A program made the translations under genes and the position numbers. From Paenibacillus contaminans (GTDB lineage: Bacteria > Bacillota > Bacilli > Paenibacillales > NBRC-103111): a stretch of DNA of 64,000 nucleotides. Location of the stretch: assembly GCF_003285015.1 (NCBI RefSeq), contig NZ_QMFB01000001.1, positions 744,001 to 808,000 of the forward strand, in the 5' to 3' direction. Positions 10,001-16,758 of the stretch are shown here, piece by piece (the stretch's first letter is position 1; each line of letters starts with the position of its first letter). Under the pieces are notes generated by a model. That model worked only from the letters and a program-made list of their open reading frames with translations, was not told the DNA's origin and ran no database searches.

Positions 10001-11991
10001 ACGGCGCTTACATCGGTCATGGCGCCAACCTGGTATTCGACGGCATCAAAGTATCGAATTCGCCGGGCGGAGGCATGCAGTTTTATGCCGGCGACATTTA
10101 CGAAATTCAGTCTACCGATATTGTCGTGAAAAACAGCGTATTTTCCGAATCCAAATACGGCTTGATTCTCGTCGGCATCGAAGGCTTCACCGTGACCAAC
10201 AATACGTTCTACAACAGCTGGGCGAACGATTTGTACTTGGATTGGAACGTGCGCAACAACCTGTTCCAAAATAACATTTTCTATAACGACCGTTCGGAGG
10301 AATACAACTCTGTCGACGGCAAAGTTAAGCCGGTCATTGTCGGCTATCAGTACAACGTCGTCAGGACGAATCCCGACCAAACAACAACCGATATGGTAGT
10401 CGGTAATACGTTCAGGAATAACCTGTATGATTACAAGACATTCCCGGCCAATGCCCAGTTCAGTACTCGCGTAATGCCGATACAAGAATTTATGGCATCC
10501 GAGAATGCAACGGCGACAATGAACAGATACACCGATATGTTCAAGGGCAATGCCGGATTTAAAGGGTCAATCGCCAGCGCGGCGGATGATTATGAGAGAG
10601 CGCAAAAAATATTTGACAACGTATTGGATATAACCGCTGCCAGCAACGGCATTAACAAAGGGGAAAGCGAACACGCGCCAACCGTCGATATACTGGGGCG
10701 CACCAGATCGGGCAAACCGGATTTGGGCGCGTACGAGTATCCGTCAAACGGTGGAGGAGAAACGGGCGGCAACACGGGTGGAAACACGGAAGGCAACTCA
10801 GGCGGCAACACGGGCGGAGGGACGGAACCGACTGTGCCGAGCGGCGAGTCAGCCGGCACAGTAGACAATCCGGCTCTTGATTCCAAAACGGGAGTCGCAA
10901 GTGCGAAGATGACTGCGAAAGAAATGGAAGCTGCTTTGAAGTCCGCTTCCGTTGGAACGGACGGTACCAAGAAGCTCGAAATTAAGCTGCCGGATATTCT
11001 AGGAGCCAGAGCTTACTCGGTAGAGCTTCCTAATCCTGCAGTCGCTGCGGCTGATTCTCTTTTGCTAACGGTTAGCACTCCTGCAGGTACGGTAATTATT
11101 CCGAATGCCGTTCTTCGCGTTGCCGGCGAGGACAACCTTGTGCTCTTCATCGGGGCGTCCGATACATCGGTGAACGGAACTCGTCCTGCAATAACCTTTA
11201 CGCTGACACAAGACGGGAAGCCGCTTGCGCTCAAAGCAGGGAATTCCAGAGTCAAGGTCGCGCTCCCTTACACGCCGACAGCGGAAGAAAGGAACCATGC
11301 CGAGAGCATTACGGTATGGAGATTGGATGCGCAAGGAAAAGCGACAGCCGTTCCTAGCGCAAGATATGACGAAGCGGCGGGTGTTGTTATTTTTGAAGCG
11401 GATGAGCTAGGAAGCTTTACGATTATGGACGGCTTTAAGAGCTTCATAGATCTGAAGGAGTATGAATGGGCGAAACATGCCGTAGAGGTGCTGGCTTCCA
11501 AAGGAATTATCCGCGGCATGTCGGAGGAGCAGTTCGATCCTTCCGCCAATATTCGAAGGGGAGATTTTATTGCGCTGCTGGTTAGAGCTTTGGGTCTGGA
11601 TGCCGTAGCAGACAGCAATTTCGACGATGTGAAGCCCGGCGACTATTATTATGAGGAAATCGCAATCGCTAGAAGTCTCGGAATTGCAACAGGCGTTGAT
11701 GAAGCCCATTTTAACCCGCAAGAAAGCATCAGCAGACAGGATATGATGGTGCTTACCGATCGGGCGCTTCGAGCATTGGAAATGCTGAAGGGGAGAGGCG
11801 CAAGTGATGAGCTTGACGAGTTTACGGACAAGTCGAATATATTCGACTATGCATACGAAAGCATTTCGACGCTCGTAAAGGAAGGAATCGTTTCCGGTTT
11901 CGACGGAAAGCTGAACCCGCTCGACAAGACTACGCGTGCGGAAGCGGCGGTCCTGTTGTACAACATTTACTATTTGAGATATCACAATTAA
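4030..11991 (+). CDS. Giant S-layer-anchored right-handed beta-helix surface protein
   Basis: A 2,653-residue secreted protein. Residues 1-31 form a signal peptide (MKK, hydrophobic core, FVSA before ES). Six blocks follow, opening at about residues 40, 346, 776, 1157, 1447 and 1803. Most open with a YYVS/YYVDA-DG--GSG--APFKT motif and all run into parallel beta-helix ladders with repeated NNIF rungs. Several end in a SPSIDTGTD..RDG..R.G..DIGAYEY segment. A Big_5/SbsA-like Ig domain lies at about 669-770. After a Gly/Asn/Thr linker (about 2240-2268) and a beta domain come three SLH domains (about 2472-2653) that would bind pyruvylated wall polymer. Such modules often bind or cleave polysaccharide, but no catalytic residues could be assigned. 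The start has GGAGG 8 bases upstream. Confidence 0.93.
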   Translation: MKKTINRLLTVFLIGVMFVCSFVPPQGFVSAESFGGGATYYVSNDGEDANSGSLEAPYKTLAKGVSRLQPGDTLVIKAGDYSEALVLNGLTGTAQAPITIRGEAGVNITASAYVNAPFWKNFTLSITNSQYVNISDIRFAFGGTPQSGDSYTAGISGVKQVKLLNNRFAANSPAYAVFYLDTNNENLTIDGNYIEGSDNAFYGYGIKNTTVTNNIFTEWWTFHFEPGTSSNNVISNNVFAGAGEHFYGGTYGNSIITNNIFLGNPAIASGTGNTIGYNSVTGESYKTSSTDVVAAAADTFVSESDYHLKEGSPSIDTGTDIGMPQSDRDGNVRYGVADIGAYTYGKIFYLDANAPAGGNGQSEAAAFNNLADANAAITPGVTLLVKPGSYTGNITITGNGAPDTAKITIKKLGEGTVSMNGGSSPAVSLNNIANVKVEGLSLAGTGNSALLANGVINGEISDSTFTTAVHGIEITGNTRNSKFYNNTFKQANQKGILLKDSTANQIFNNIFENYKNILNEGGSFTNTLIMNNVFVSRYGDGANIILKGTDTGNTIANNIFRAEGPAAIQAPESFYAAEAGNTVDFNLYDSTGTGLTSGKPANETNSVYGNPMFVSDSDYHLQMGSAAINRGTNTNAPVQDRDGGVRFGVTDIGAYEYAGDSSAYFVVGQTPQGNGIPVNAAIRIVLSEKTNDQNGNIAGNIAVTTVVDGQTVTVPGSFNTEDDGTGTAITFVPAAALHYDSTYTVTIKKDLMSTNGNYLPADVSWSFGTEAFIMNEYYISPDGSDSNLGTIDSPKRTVSASLIAKLKAGDTVFFREGVYNGIIVLQSYSGTADKPITFKSYQNEKVVLTSDNPDYIIYLGHSEHIRIEGLTFAPNAAQNGSRGAALRIDNHTAGRKASSNITVTGNRFENSGTAIATRDLVNAGFGDFEFSNNVVVSNDSWGFYFQEVRAKAGSYGKIFNNVIYGASRSINLWGKSSNLLFYNNTFADTYDAAGGSGRYDLYPVQGTYDAVANPINISTNLVFKNNIFTKPIRTQLEGGKSIIDASQNVVFDNNVYSIAGTQRVTYNGGGEGPVLTLAGLQSGTAWTNQGRPLEVSGKFGTVAFVNAANDARIIFAENPAIGAADSSIVPGVEAPATDINGNTRTQNEAGAYAFDQTFAFVGENTGAADGSPLHPYPSISAAVNAGAKSIQVMAGSYVGEENIDMAASAGGGDVQIMPYEGEVIVNGPVHVIGTTDKAVSLQNLTFGGDVTVTGPKVTLNGNRIQGAVDLNQAEGAAITNNIFAPKAADAISINGSSNSLITNNVMTQRQSAIRLTAASTGNKLYNNTLYGNEKDVDRSGDSTGNMFKNNIFSTKIDSFADNEFDYNLYNEDTIASADLNAVPEAHAVKAPAEFINVKAKDYRIYKLSPAVGAGITDANTPAKDINGIARKNPSDIGAYAAAAIQVNYYVDAAQGDDAGSGTAEAPFKTISAALDVLRNGETVIVKAGAYDENITLTDRAGQTANDYVIKADGAVILNGSITLNNATGVTIDGFNVYAGNGNTAVSTNGSPKAALRNLSITNAKYGIRAINSPELSVNKTTIHHVEKGIVLDGAGKAEVTQSTVDHASANAIEAKNGVVLTMNTSLITNSAAGVLGTGESSFFMFNNTFYNNSGYSIDVTQAEGNATNLDVVNNIFSRSERGQGAFTRINKNGGVVSEYNLYDAAADEKIVHLNGTDQTYAETAANGMETKGRIGDPLFKDAANGNYQLEKGSAASRNGVKSVHDTFADGSKKDIFAPSADFAGTPYSALGQDIGAYYSPYSMKTIHLAGDNAGRLDGDGTAERPFRTFAQAVNAADSGDTIIVHKGIYTGRYDINDKHGAADAPIVIKASTDPNDPLDLANGSLPGPIFTSKVNYEDRHEEAKDELMTKITNSSNITIEGLYITGFRGAGIWTLDSDSLVLKNLKIWSIDTPQEITSGVQGLLINGTTNSLFKDIDIWDIGQVRKSQADHGAYIGHGANLVFDGIKVSNSPGGGMQFYAGDIYEIQSTDIVVKNSVFSESKYGLILVGIEGFTVTNNTFYNSWANDLYLDWNVRNNLFQNNIFYNDRSEEYNSVDGKVKPVIVGYQYNVVRTNPDQTTTDMVVGNTFRNNLYDYKTFPANAQFSTRVMPIQEFMASENATATMNRYTDMFKGNAGFKGSIASAADDYERAQKIFDNVLDITAASNGINKGESEHAPTVDILGRTRSGKPDLGAYEYPSNGGGETGGNTGGNTEGNSGGNTGGGTEPTVPSGESAGTVDNPALDSKTGVASAKMTAKEMEAALKSASVGTDGTKKLEIKLPDILGARAYSVELPNPAVAAADSLLLTVSTPAGTVIIPNAVLRVAGEDNLVLFIGASDTSVNGTRPAITFTLTQDGKPLALKAGNSRVKVALPYTPTAEERNHAESITVWRLDAQGKATAVPSARYDEAAGVVIFEADELGSFTIMDGFKSFIDLKEYEWAKHAVEVLASKGIIRGMSEEQFDPSANIRRGDFIALLVRALGLDAVADSNFDDVKPGDYYYEEIAIARSLGIATGVDEAHFNPQESISRQDMMVLTDRALRALEMLKGRGASDELDEFTDKSNIFDYAYESISTLVKEGIVSGFDGKLNPLDKTTRAEAAVLLYNIYYLRYHN

Positions 11992-12003
11992 GCGTAATGT
12001 TTT

Positions 12004-12047
12004 GGAGAAACCCCCCCGAGCTGAATGAGAGGGGGTTTCTCCTTTTT
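12004..12047 (+). terminator. Strong rho-independent terminator of the giant surface protein gene
   Basis: GGAGAAACCCCC (from 12004) pairs with GGGGGTTTCTCC (12031-12042) across a loop of about 15 bases, followed by TTTTT. It starts 12 bases after the stop codon. Confidence 0.85.
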
Positions 12048-12140
12048 GAAAATATAAGACTTTAAATGTTTCACCTGTTAAGTGTTTATATTTCAACGGT
12101 AAACGCGCGCGTTCCCACGTATGCTTACAAAGTCGCTTTC

Positions 12141-12157
12141 TCCTAAAGCGTTTAGGA
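12141..12157. promoter_or_regulatory. 17-bp palindrome in the gap before the effector-binding protein gene
   Basis: TCCTAAA GCG TTTAGGA is a perfect 7-bp inverted repeat lying 150 bases upstream of the next gene. It is a plausible operator, but no cognate regulator is obvious. The rest of the 11,992-12,309 gap is AT-rich and I see no other structure after the terminator. Confidence 0.3.
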
Positions 12158-12309
12158 CGGCGATGGCATTTATCCTTGATAGGGTGATTATATGATAGAG
12201 TGATGGTAATATAAGAGATAATGTGTATATTTTGGGGTGTGTGACAAGACGAAATTGGAATGGCGGGTTTGCAAACGTCTACGAAAAAATATGGAAATGA
12301 GGCTGTATC

Positions 12310-12777
12310 ATGACATGTGAAATCGTAACGAGAACATTCATTTTGGACGGAATTCGTAAGGAATGCTTATTTAAAGATTTCCCAACTGCCATATCCAGCG
12401 TTAAAGCAGAATTTGCCGACAGAACGCAAGGGATCTCTTCTGAAGCGGACACCGAATTGATTTTTTACCGTACGACGGATGAGGAATTGCACCCGGAGCG
12501 CCATGAAAACTTTTATTACGGCAGGCTCGTAAATGGTGATTCTGAATTGGCCGAGGGTCTGGAGCGTATCCGCATTACGGAGCAAAAATTCGTTAGTACC
12601 GTGTATCGGGGAATCATTGAGGATATATGGAAAGGCTACCAGGCTATCAATGAATATTTGAAAGAACACTCCTTGCAAAAAGATAGCTCATCGGTCGTTG
12701 TTGAGTTGTATGATCAAAGATTTAATCCGGAATTTGCCGACAGCGAAATGGAGATCTATATGCCTATCAAAGTATAG
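12310..12777 (+). CDS. GyrI-like / AraC-type effector-binding domain protein
   Basis: A 155-residue stand-alone small-molecule-binding domain of the GyrI/SOUL-like fold. The C-terminal signature VVVELYDQRFNPEFADSEMEIYMPIKV-like segment (about 128-155) is typical: a Y-D/E-R-F-dp-ds-E-E-Y-PI pattern ends most members. There is no DNA-binding domain. Members bind xenobiotics or protect DNA gyrase, and which applies here cannot be read from sequence. ATG 12310 follows GGAAATGAGG. It appears to be transcribed alone, 97 bases before an acetyltransferase gene in the same direction. Confidence 0.75.
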   Translation: MTCEIVTRTFILDGIRKECLFKDFPTAISSVKAEFADRTQGISSEADTELIFYRTTDEELHPERHENFYYGRLVNGDSELAEGLERIRITEQKFVSTVYRGIIEDIWKGYQAINEYLKEHSLQKDSSSVVVELYDQRFNPEFADSEMEIYMPIKV

Positions 12778-12874
12778 AAACACGACTGTTCCAATATAAA
12801 CGGAGCTGCCGTATTTTTCAGATGTGAACGTATGTTTGTTGTGTTGGCGAGAAAACCAAAGGGGATGTGACTGT

Positions 12875-13309
12875 ATGAACTATCCAATTTCTTATGCAGA
12901 TGAAGAAGAGAAGAATTATGTGAGGAGAAAGCTTATCGAGTATAATGCGCAGCACGTTCCTGAGCACCTAAAAACCAGATATGAAGAAATTAACTTAGCG
13001 ATCAAAGATAAAGATGGAACTGTTGTGGGCGGACTGCTAGCCGTATTGTGCTGGAATTGGATAGAAGTCGATATTTTATGGGTCGATCTGGCCTATAGAC
13101 AAAAAGGTGTCGGGACTCAACTATTAAACAAAATAGAAAAAATAGCTTTGGAGAAGAACTGTACATTCATCAAGTTAAATACGTTTAGTTTTCAGGCGCC
13201 GAACTTTTATCGAAAGAACGGCTACGAACAATATGCTTTACTGGAACATGCGCCTGAAGGGGCGAGCCATTACTATTTCAAGAAGAGCATCGCTCCTTCA
13301 GCCGAGTAG
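12875..13309 (+). CDS. GNAT-family N-acetyltransferase
   Basis: A 144-residue acetyl-CoA-dependent transferase. The acetyl-CoA pyrophosphate-binding loop RQKGVGT is at residues 75-81, preceded by the beta-4 strand DILWVDLAY. The later motif NTFSFQAPNFYRKNGYEQ matches the usual C-terminal GNAT segment (NFY..GF). The substrate is unknown. ATG 12875 has AAGGGGATGTG about 6 bases upstream. The frame is open back to 12824 but that part has no ribosome binding site. It may be co-transcribed with the effector-binding protein 97 bases upstream. Confidence 0.9.
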   Translation: MNYPISYADEEEKNYVRRKLIEYNAQHVPEHLKTRYEEINLAIKDKDGTVVGGLLAVLCWNWIEVDILWVDLAYRQKGVGTQLLNKIEKIALEKNCTFIKLNTFSFQAPNFYRKNGYEQYALLEHAPEGASHYYFKKSIAPSAE

Positions 13310-13393
13310 AGACAAGTTGAATGCACCATACGAAACAAAGTATTCTTCTTATCCGATTCCGCATTAACACCGAAAAACTTGTACACACATTGA

Positions 13394-13441
13394 GTTCCCT
13401 CCCTGCGTAACATATAGGACAACCGATAGGAGGGAGGGAAC
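13394..13441 (+). promoter_or_regulatory. RNA hairpin that buries the ribosome binding site of the Cys-rich mini-protein
   Basis: GTTCCCTCCCT (13394-13404) is the exact reverse complement of AGGGAGGGAAC (13431-13441), giving an 11-bp perfect stem with a 26-base loop. The right arm contains the Shine-Dalgarno sequence of the gene starting at 13451. In the mRNA the site would be hidden unless the stem is opened, for instance by heat, a protein or a translating ribosome. Confidence 0.6.
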
Positions 13442-13450
13442 GAACCGAAT

Positions 13451-13639
13451 ATGATAGCGAAGATTTCATACGGAAGCGCTCCGAACGAAACCCCCTGCGA
13501 GCGGTTTTGCCGCAATGTTTGCAGCCGTTTTCCATGGGGACAGCAATTATGCCGGAAAGATTGTTTAAAATGCACAAAAGGGCATAAGAAAAACAGGCGT
13601 CAAAAGCCATGTCCGTGCAGCAAAGCGAAACGGCGTTAA
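13451..13639 (+). CDS. Small basic Cys-rich protein (62 aa), function unknown
   Basis: It encodes 62 residues with eight Cys (CERFC, VC, LC, DC, KC, PCPC) and a Lys/Arg-rich tail (KGHKKNRRQK, SKAKRR). There is no signal peptide or membrane segment. The Cys arrangement suggests metal binding or disulfide cross-linking, as in spore coat or zinc-ribbon mini-proteins, but I do not recognise the family. The start follows AGGAGGGAGGG, which is the right arm of a perfect hairpin (13,394-13,441). A terminator follows 41 bases after the stop. The two longer frames on the opposite strand lack ribosome binding sites and look like shadows. Confidence 0.6.
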   Translation: MIAKISYGSAPNETPCERFCRNVCSRFPWGQQLCRKDCLKCTKGHKKNRRQKPCPCSKAKRR

Positions 13640-13680
13640 GTGAAAATGACATTTATTCGGTGAGCAAAATCAAACAAAAT

Positions 13681-13714
13681 AGAGGATGCCCGGAAACCAA
13701 GCATCCTCTTTTTG
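13681..13714. terminator. Bidirectional terminator between convergent genes
   Basis: AGAGGATGC (13681-13689), 11-base loop, GCATCCTCT (13701-13709), then T-rich on the plus strand. The plus-strand bases before the stem are A-rich, so it could also serve the minus-strand gene ending at 13742. Confidence 0.8.
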
Positions 13715-13741
13715 CATCAATATTAGTCTCTATTTGAACAG

Positions 13742-14221
13742 TCATTCAATTTCGAAATGGGTTTGCCATCCGTCGGATTGGAAAACAGTCGAAGCCGTCG
13801 TGCTTGCATTGTGAACGGCGAAAACAAGCAAGACGGTTCTATCTTCCTTGCCGTCATTGGTGAACAGCACGAAATTCGGTTGTTCTTCCGCACAGCTGGA
13901 CGCAGACTGAAAAGTGCTTCCTCCCAGAACTGCGACTATAAAACGGTTTTTAGCGTCGCCAAAGCAAAATCTCGCTCTTTTGAGAACCAGCTTTTCACCG
14001 CATGGGACAATAACGGCAATTTGCTGTCTGGTAGCAGTAAAATCTGCATTTAGCGTAAAATTGGACGTTCCCCCGATAACTCCGCTTACTTGAAAGCTGT
14101 CCCACGTGCCTTTTATGCTCGCTTTTGATTTGGAGCTCACTCTGGCAACCGGCTTCCTTCTAAGTAAGGACTTCGTACGAGAGACGGGTTTTTGTTTCGA
14201 TCCACGTTTCATGATAGCCAT
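13742..14221 (-). CDS. Uncharacterised 159-aa protein with a basic N-terminus and beta-rich body
   Basis: The first 37 residues are strongly basic and Ser/Lys/Arg-rich (KRGSKQKPVSRTKSLLRRKP). The rest is a beta-rich domain with repeated hydrophobic strands and three Cys. It has no signal peptide or membrane segment. The start ATG (14221 on the minus strand) follows AGGAGGTG. The frame is open a further 41 codons upstream but without another such site. A spore-structure or particle-associated protein would fit the layout, but this is speculation and I do not recognise the family. Confidence 0.65.
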   Translation of the reverse strand: MAIMKRGSKQKPVSRTKSLLRRKPVARVSSKSKASIKGTWDSFQVSGVIGGTSNFTLNADFTATRQQIAVIVPCGEKLVLKRARFCFGDAKNRFIVAVLGGSTFQSASSCAEEQPNFVLFTNDGKEDRTVLLVFAVHNASTTASTVFQSDGWQTHFEIE

Positions 14222-14748
14222 AAACTTTAGACACCTCCTATCTATCAAAACTTCATTCATTTTATGTAAAATTAAGAGATTCCAATTGGACAAACACGCA
14301 AAAATTTTCATAGTTTCATAGAAATGATACAGTAGCCTTTTCAACAGATAAAAATAAATGTTGATACAAACCGTTTACCACTTTTCGCAGTCAGTCAGAA
14401 TAGATTAAATTTCATGATCGAGTACCATAAAATGCTGGAGAAAATCTCAACGATACTCCCCATCGGTTGAATACATGACATCCTGGTTTGACAGGTTTAG
14501 TTCAGGCTTTGCGAAGATAAAGGAGTAGGTGCTCAAGACACCTCAAGCTGCCGGGAAAAGATAGGTACCCTCGATGCAAACACGCGATATTACGCAACAA
14601 ATCCCCTGAAATAAACGTCTATACAAAGTGTCAGAGTAACCCAATAAGTCCGATATTTGCCTGCTTCCATTTCCTTTAAATACTAATAGGATGTTTAGAG
14701 TCGATACGTCTTATATATCATGTCATTGAGACAGGAGAGTAACATGAA
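14222..14748. other. Gene-free stretch between divergent genes
   Basis: About 525 AT-rich bases separate the minus-strand 159-residue gene from the plus-strand lipoprotein gene. They must hold both promoters. I see only a short hairpin AGGTG..CACCT near 14,530 and no reading frame with a ribosome binding site. Confidence 0.35.
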
Positions 14749-15693
14749 ATGGAGTCTAAATGTATTAAAAACAGTTTACTGTTCCTTGGACTTCTGATTT
14801 TTGCCGCATTAATCGGGTGTAGCAAGGATACTGGCCCGGCAGCAACAATTCCAGTGCCCGAGAATTCGCCAACGGCGGAAAGCGGCAATTCGATTGCTTC
14901 GCAGTTACCTCTATCTCCATCTTCTAAGGAAACTTTTACTGCAACTCCAGCGCCGTCTTCTGATGAACAGGTGGAAGAATCAACACCACCGGTGTCAGAA
15001 CGCTCGACGTCTGATATAGTACAGCAAGCGAATCGCTTGGAGGATTGCGGAGCCGCTGAATTTGGCCGGGGAGCGCAAACGGCACAGCTGCCTCTTCGCT
15101 GCATTCGCGCAAATTATGGCATCGATGGCCCGAACGGTCCGCCTACCATTTCCCCTCGGCAGCTCATCAAGGTCGAATCTTACGTTATCCCTTCCGGGCT
15201 TCAGAAGTCGCTGTCTGCTTACTGGATGAACTTGGGGGATAACGAGAATGGTGTACTGCTATTAGCGCCTAATGAATGGAGTTTGTTATCGGCGGATGTC
15301 GGTGCCAACGGTTCCCACGCCATTCGACTGGTAAATCCGGATGACCCCGAGCAATTCATCGACTATTTTGATCAAGGCGGTTGTCAGGGCTGCCTGATCC
15401 CGAATATCGGCGCGTATTTCCCGAATTTGAAATCATGGGCGGAGGAGCAGGGATACGAAGTAGACACGCAGCCGGGGATCAGCAAACGGACCTTGCTCAC
15501 GCCTAATCTAATGGCTTACCGGAAACAGACGGAGAAAAAGGGATATGTTGTCGACGGAGTTGCTTATCAGGAACATGGCGATGGAGGCGGTGTATTCCGT
15601 TCCGAGGAAATCCGGCTGCCGTCCTCTGATACGGATTCAGCAACCGTCATTTTAAATTTATTTGTAGCTTTAAATCCTGATCCATTAAAATAA
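14749..15693 (+). CDS. Secreted lipoprotein, DUF4850-like
   Basis: A 314-residue lipoprotein. Residues 1-24 form a lipoprotein signal with lipobox LIGC, Cys24 being the lipid-modified residue. Residues 25-95 are a low-complexity Pro/Ser/Thr/Glu spacer. The folded domain runs from about 105 to 314 and contains LPLRCIRANYGIDGPNGPP, the paired Cys motif GGCQGCLIPNIG and YFPNLKSWAEE, a pattern I associate with DUF4850 proteins of Bacillales. Function is unknown. ATG 14749 lies 10 bases after AGGAGAG. An ATG at 14744 is in another frame. Confidence 0.8.
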   Translation: MESKCIKNSLLFLGLLIFAALIGCSKDTGPAATIPVPENSPTAESGNSIASQLPLSPSSKETFTATPAPSSDEQVEESTPPVSERSTSDIVQQANRLEDCGAAEFGRGAQTAQLPLRCIRANYGIDGPNGPPTISPRQLIKVESYVIPSGLQKSLSAYWMNLGDNENGVLLLAPNEWSLLSADVGANGSHAIRLVNPDDPEQFIDYFDQGGCQGCLIPNIGAYFPNLKSWAEEQGYEVDTQPGISKRTLLTPNLMAYRKQTEKKGYVVDGVAYQEHGDGGGVFRSEEIRLPSSDTDSATVILNLFVALNPDPLK

Positions 15694-15817
15694 TACTTAT
15701 ACCGGGGTTAAGAGGAATAGCAGCAATAGTATTTTTGGACTTCAAGCCGCTGTGATGTCTTGAATCAAACAAGGTTAAGGCGACAATTACCATTTATGAT
15801 TTGAAAGGTTGATTCAA

Positions 15818-16633
15818 ATGACAAATACGATAACTGAAGAAACTTTACATTCTGCGTGTTACAACCAAAATATAGGTGAGGTTAAAGAGCTTTTGATTAA
15901 TGTTAAACCTAAAATACTTAATAAAAAACTTACAGACTATTCAAATCCAATCCAAGGGACCCCTTTGCAAATTAGCTGTAAAAACGGAAATATGGATATT
16001 GTAAGACTTTTAATTGAGGCAGGCGCAGATAAGGAAATTAAAGATGTCGGAAGACAATCGCCTTTATCAATTGCTATTACTAACAACCACTACGAAATAA
16101 CCAAATATTTAATGGAAGCTGGAGCAGATATTCATTCTAAAGGTCCTAACAATCTACAACCGATTCATTTTGCATGCGCTCACGGCAGCAGGGAGATCAT
16201 TGAGTTACTATTATCCAGGGGTGTAGATATAAACCAAGTTGACGCTCTAAAGAGTTCTCTGCTTGATTTTACAACGAATCTTAATGGAGGGAATGTAGAA
16301 GCTGCTAAAACACTAGTGGAAAATGGAATTGATAAAAAATATTTTTCAACAGCGTTTAAATGGGCTTGTTGGAGAAATAATCTCAAAATTGCCGAGTATT
16401 TATTAGCGAACGGGGCTGATTATACAAGTGAGACAACCCCTAAATCAGAGTTGTTGTTTTGGATTTGCGGTTTAGGATATAAGGAGATAGTCCGACTATT
16501 ATTAGAACTAGGCGTTGATTTTAAAACACATGTTAAATTTAAAGGTAAAATATTAGCTTATAATGGAAGCCCTCTGGACAGAGCTATTGAAACAAATCAA
16601 ATCGAAATCGTAAATTTGATAAATTCAAAATAG
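15818..16633 (+). CDS. Ankyrin-repeat protein
   Basis: A 271-residue protein made almost entirely of ankyrin repeats (about seven). The repeat core shows as GTPLQISCKNGNMDIVRLLIEAGADKE, SPLSIAITNNHYEITKYLMEAGADIH and similar units, which stack to make a protein-binding surface. It has no signal peptide, membrane segment or enzymatic domain. ATG 15818 lies 9 bases after GAAAGG. The gene is clearly more AT-rich than its neighbours and uses A/T-ending codons, which suggests acquisition by transfer. No partner is evident nearby. Confidence 0.88.
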   Translation: MTNTITEETLHSACYNQNIGEVKELLINVKPKILNKKLTDYSNPIQGTPLQISCKNGNMDIVRLLIEAGADKEIKDVGRQSPLSIAITNNHYEITKYLMEAGADIHSKGPNNLQPIHFACAHGSREIIELLLSRGVDINQVDALKSSLLDFTTNLNGGNVEAAKTLVENGIDKKYFSTAFKWACWRNNLKIAEYLLANGADYTSETTPKSELLFWICGLGYKEIVRLLLELGVDFKTHVKFKGKILAYNGSPLDRAIETNQIEIVNLINSK

Positions 16634-16662
16634 GAAAGGGATATATATCAAAATATTTGCAG

Positions 16663-16693
16663 TTGACTTTGCCCTTAGGGCAACATGTACAGT
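16663..16693 (+). promoter_or_regulatory. MerR-type promoter with 19-bp spacer and palindromic operator
   Basis: TTGACT (16663-16668), 19 bases, TACAGT (16688-16693). The spacer opens with a perfect palindrome TTGCCCT T AGGGCAA (16669-16683). This over-long spacer with a dyad is the hallmark of promoters untwisted by MerR-family activators. It drives the MerR gene immediately downstream, so autoregulation is very likely. Confidence 0.85.
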
Positions 16694-16758
16694 GGAACTG
16701 AACAAAGGATCAAAAAAATATTCGTATGTACACAGTTATGAAGGAAGGAGGAAGCCGG

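Noticed and set aside
4891-10485. Long minus-strand reading frames (up to 450 codons) opposite the giant surface protein gene
   Set aside because: They mirror the codon bias of the plus strand, have no ribosome binding sites or recognisable domains, and give Arg/Ile/Val-rich low-complexity proteins. The plus strand has signal peptide, repeats and SLH domains.
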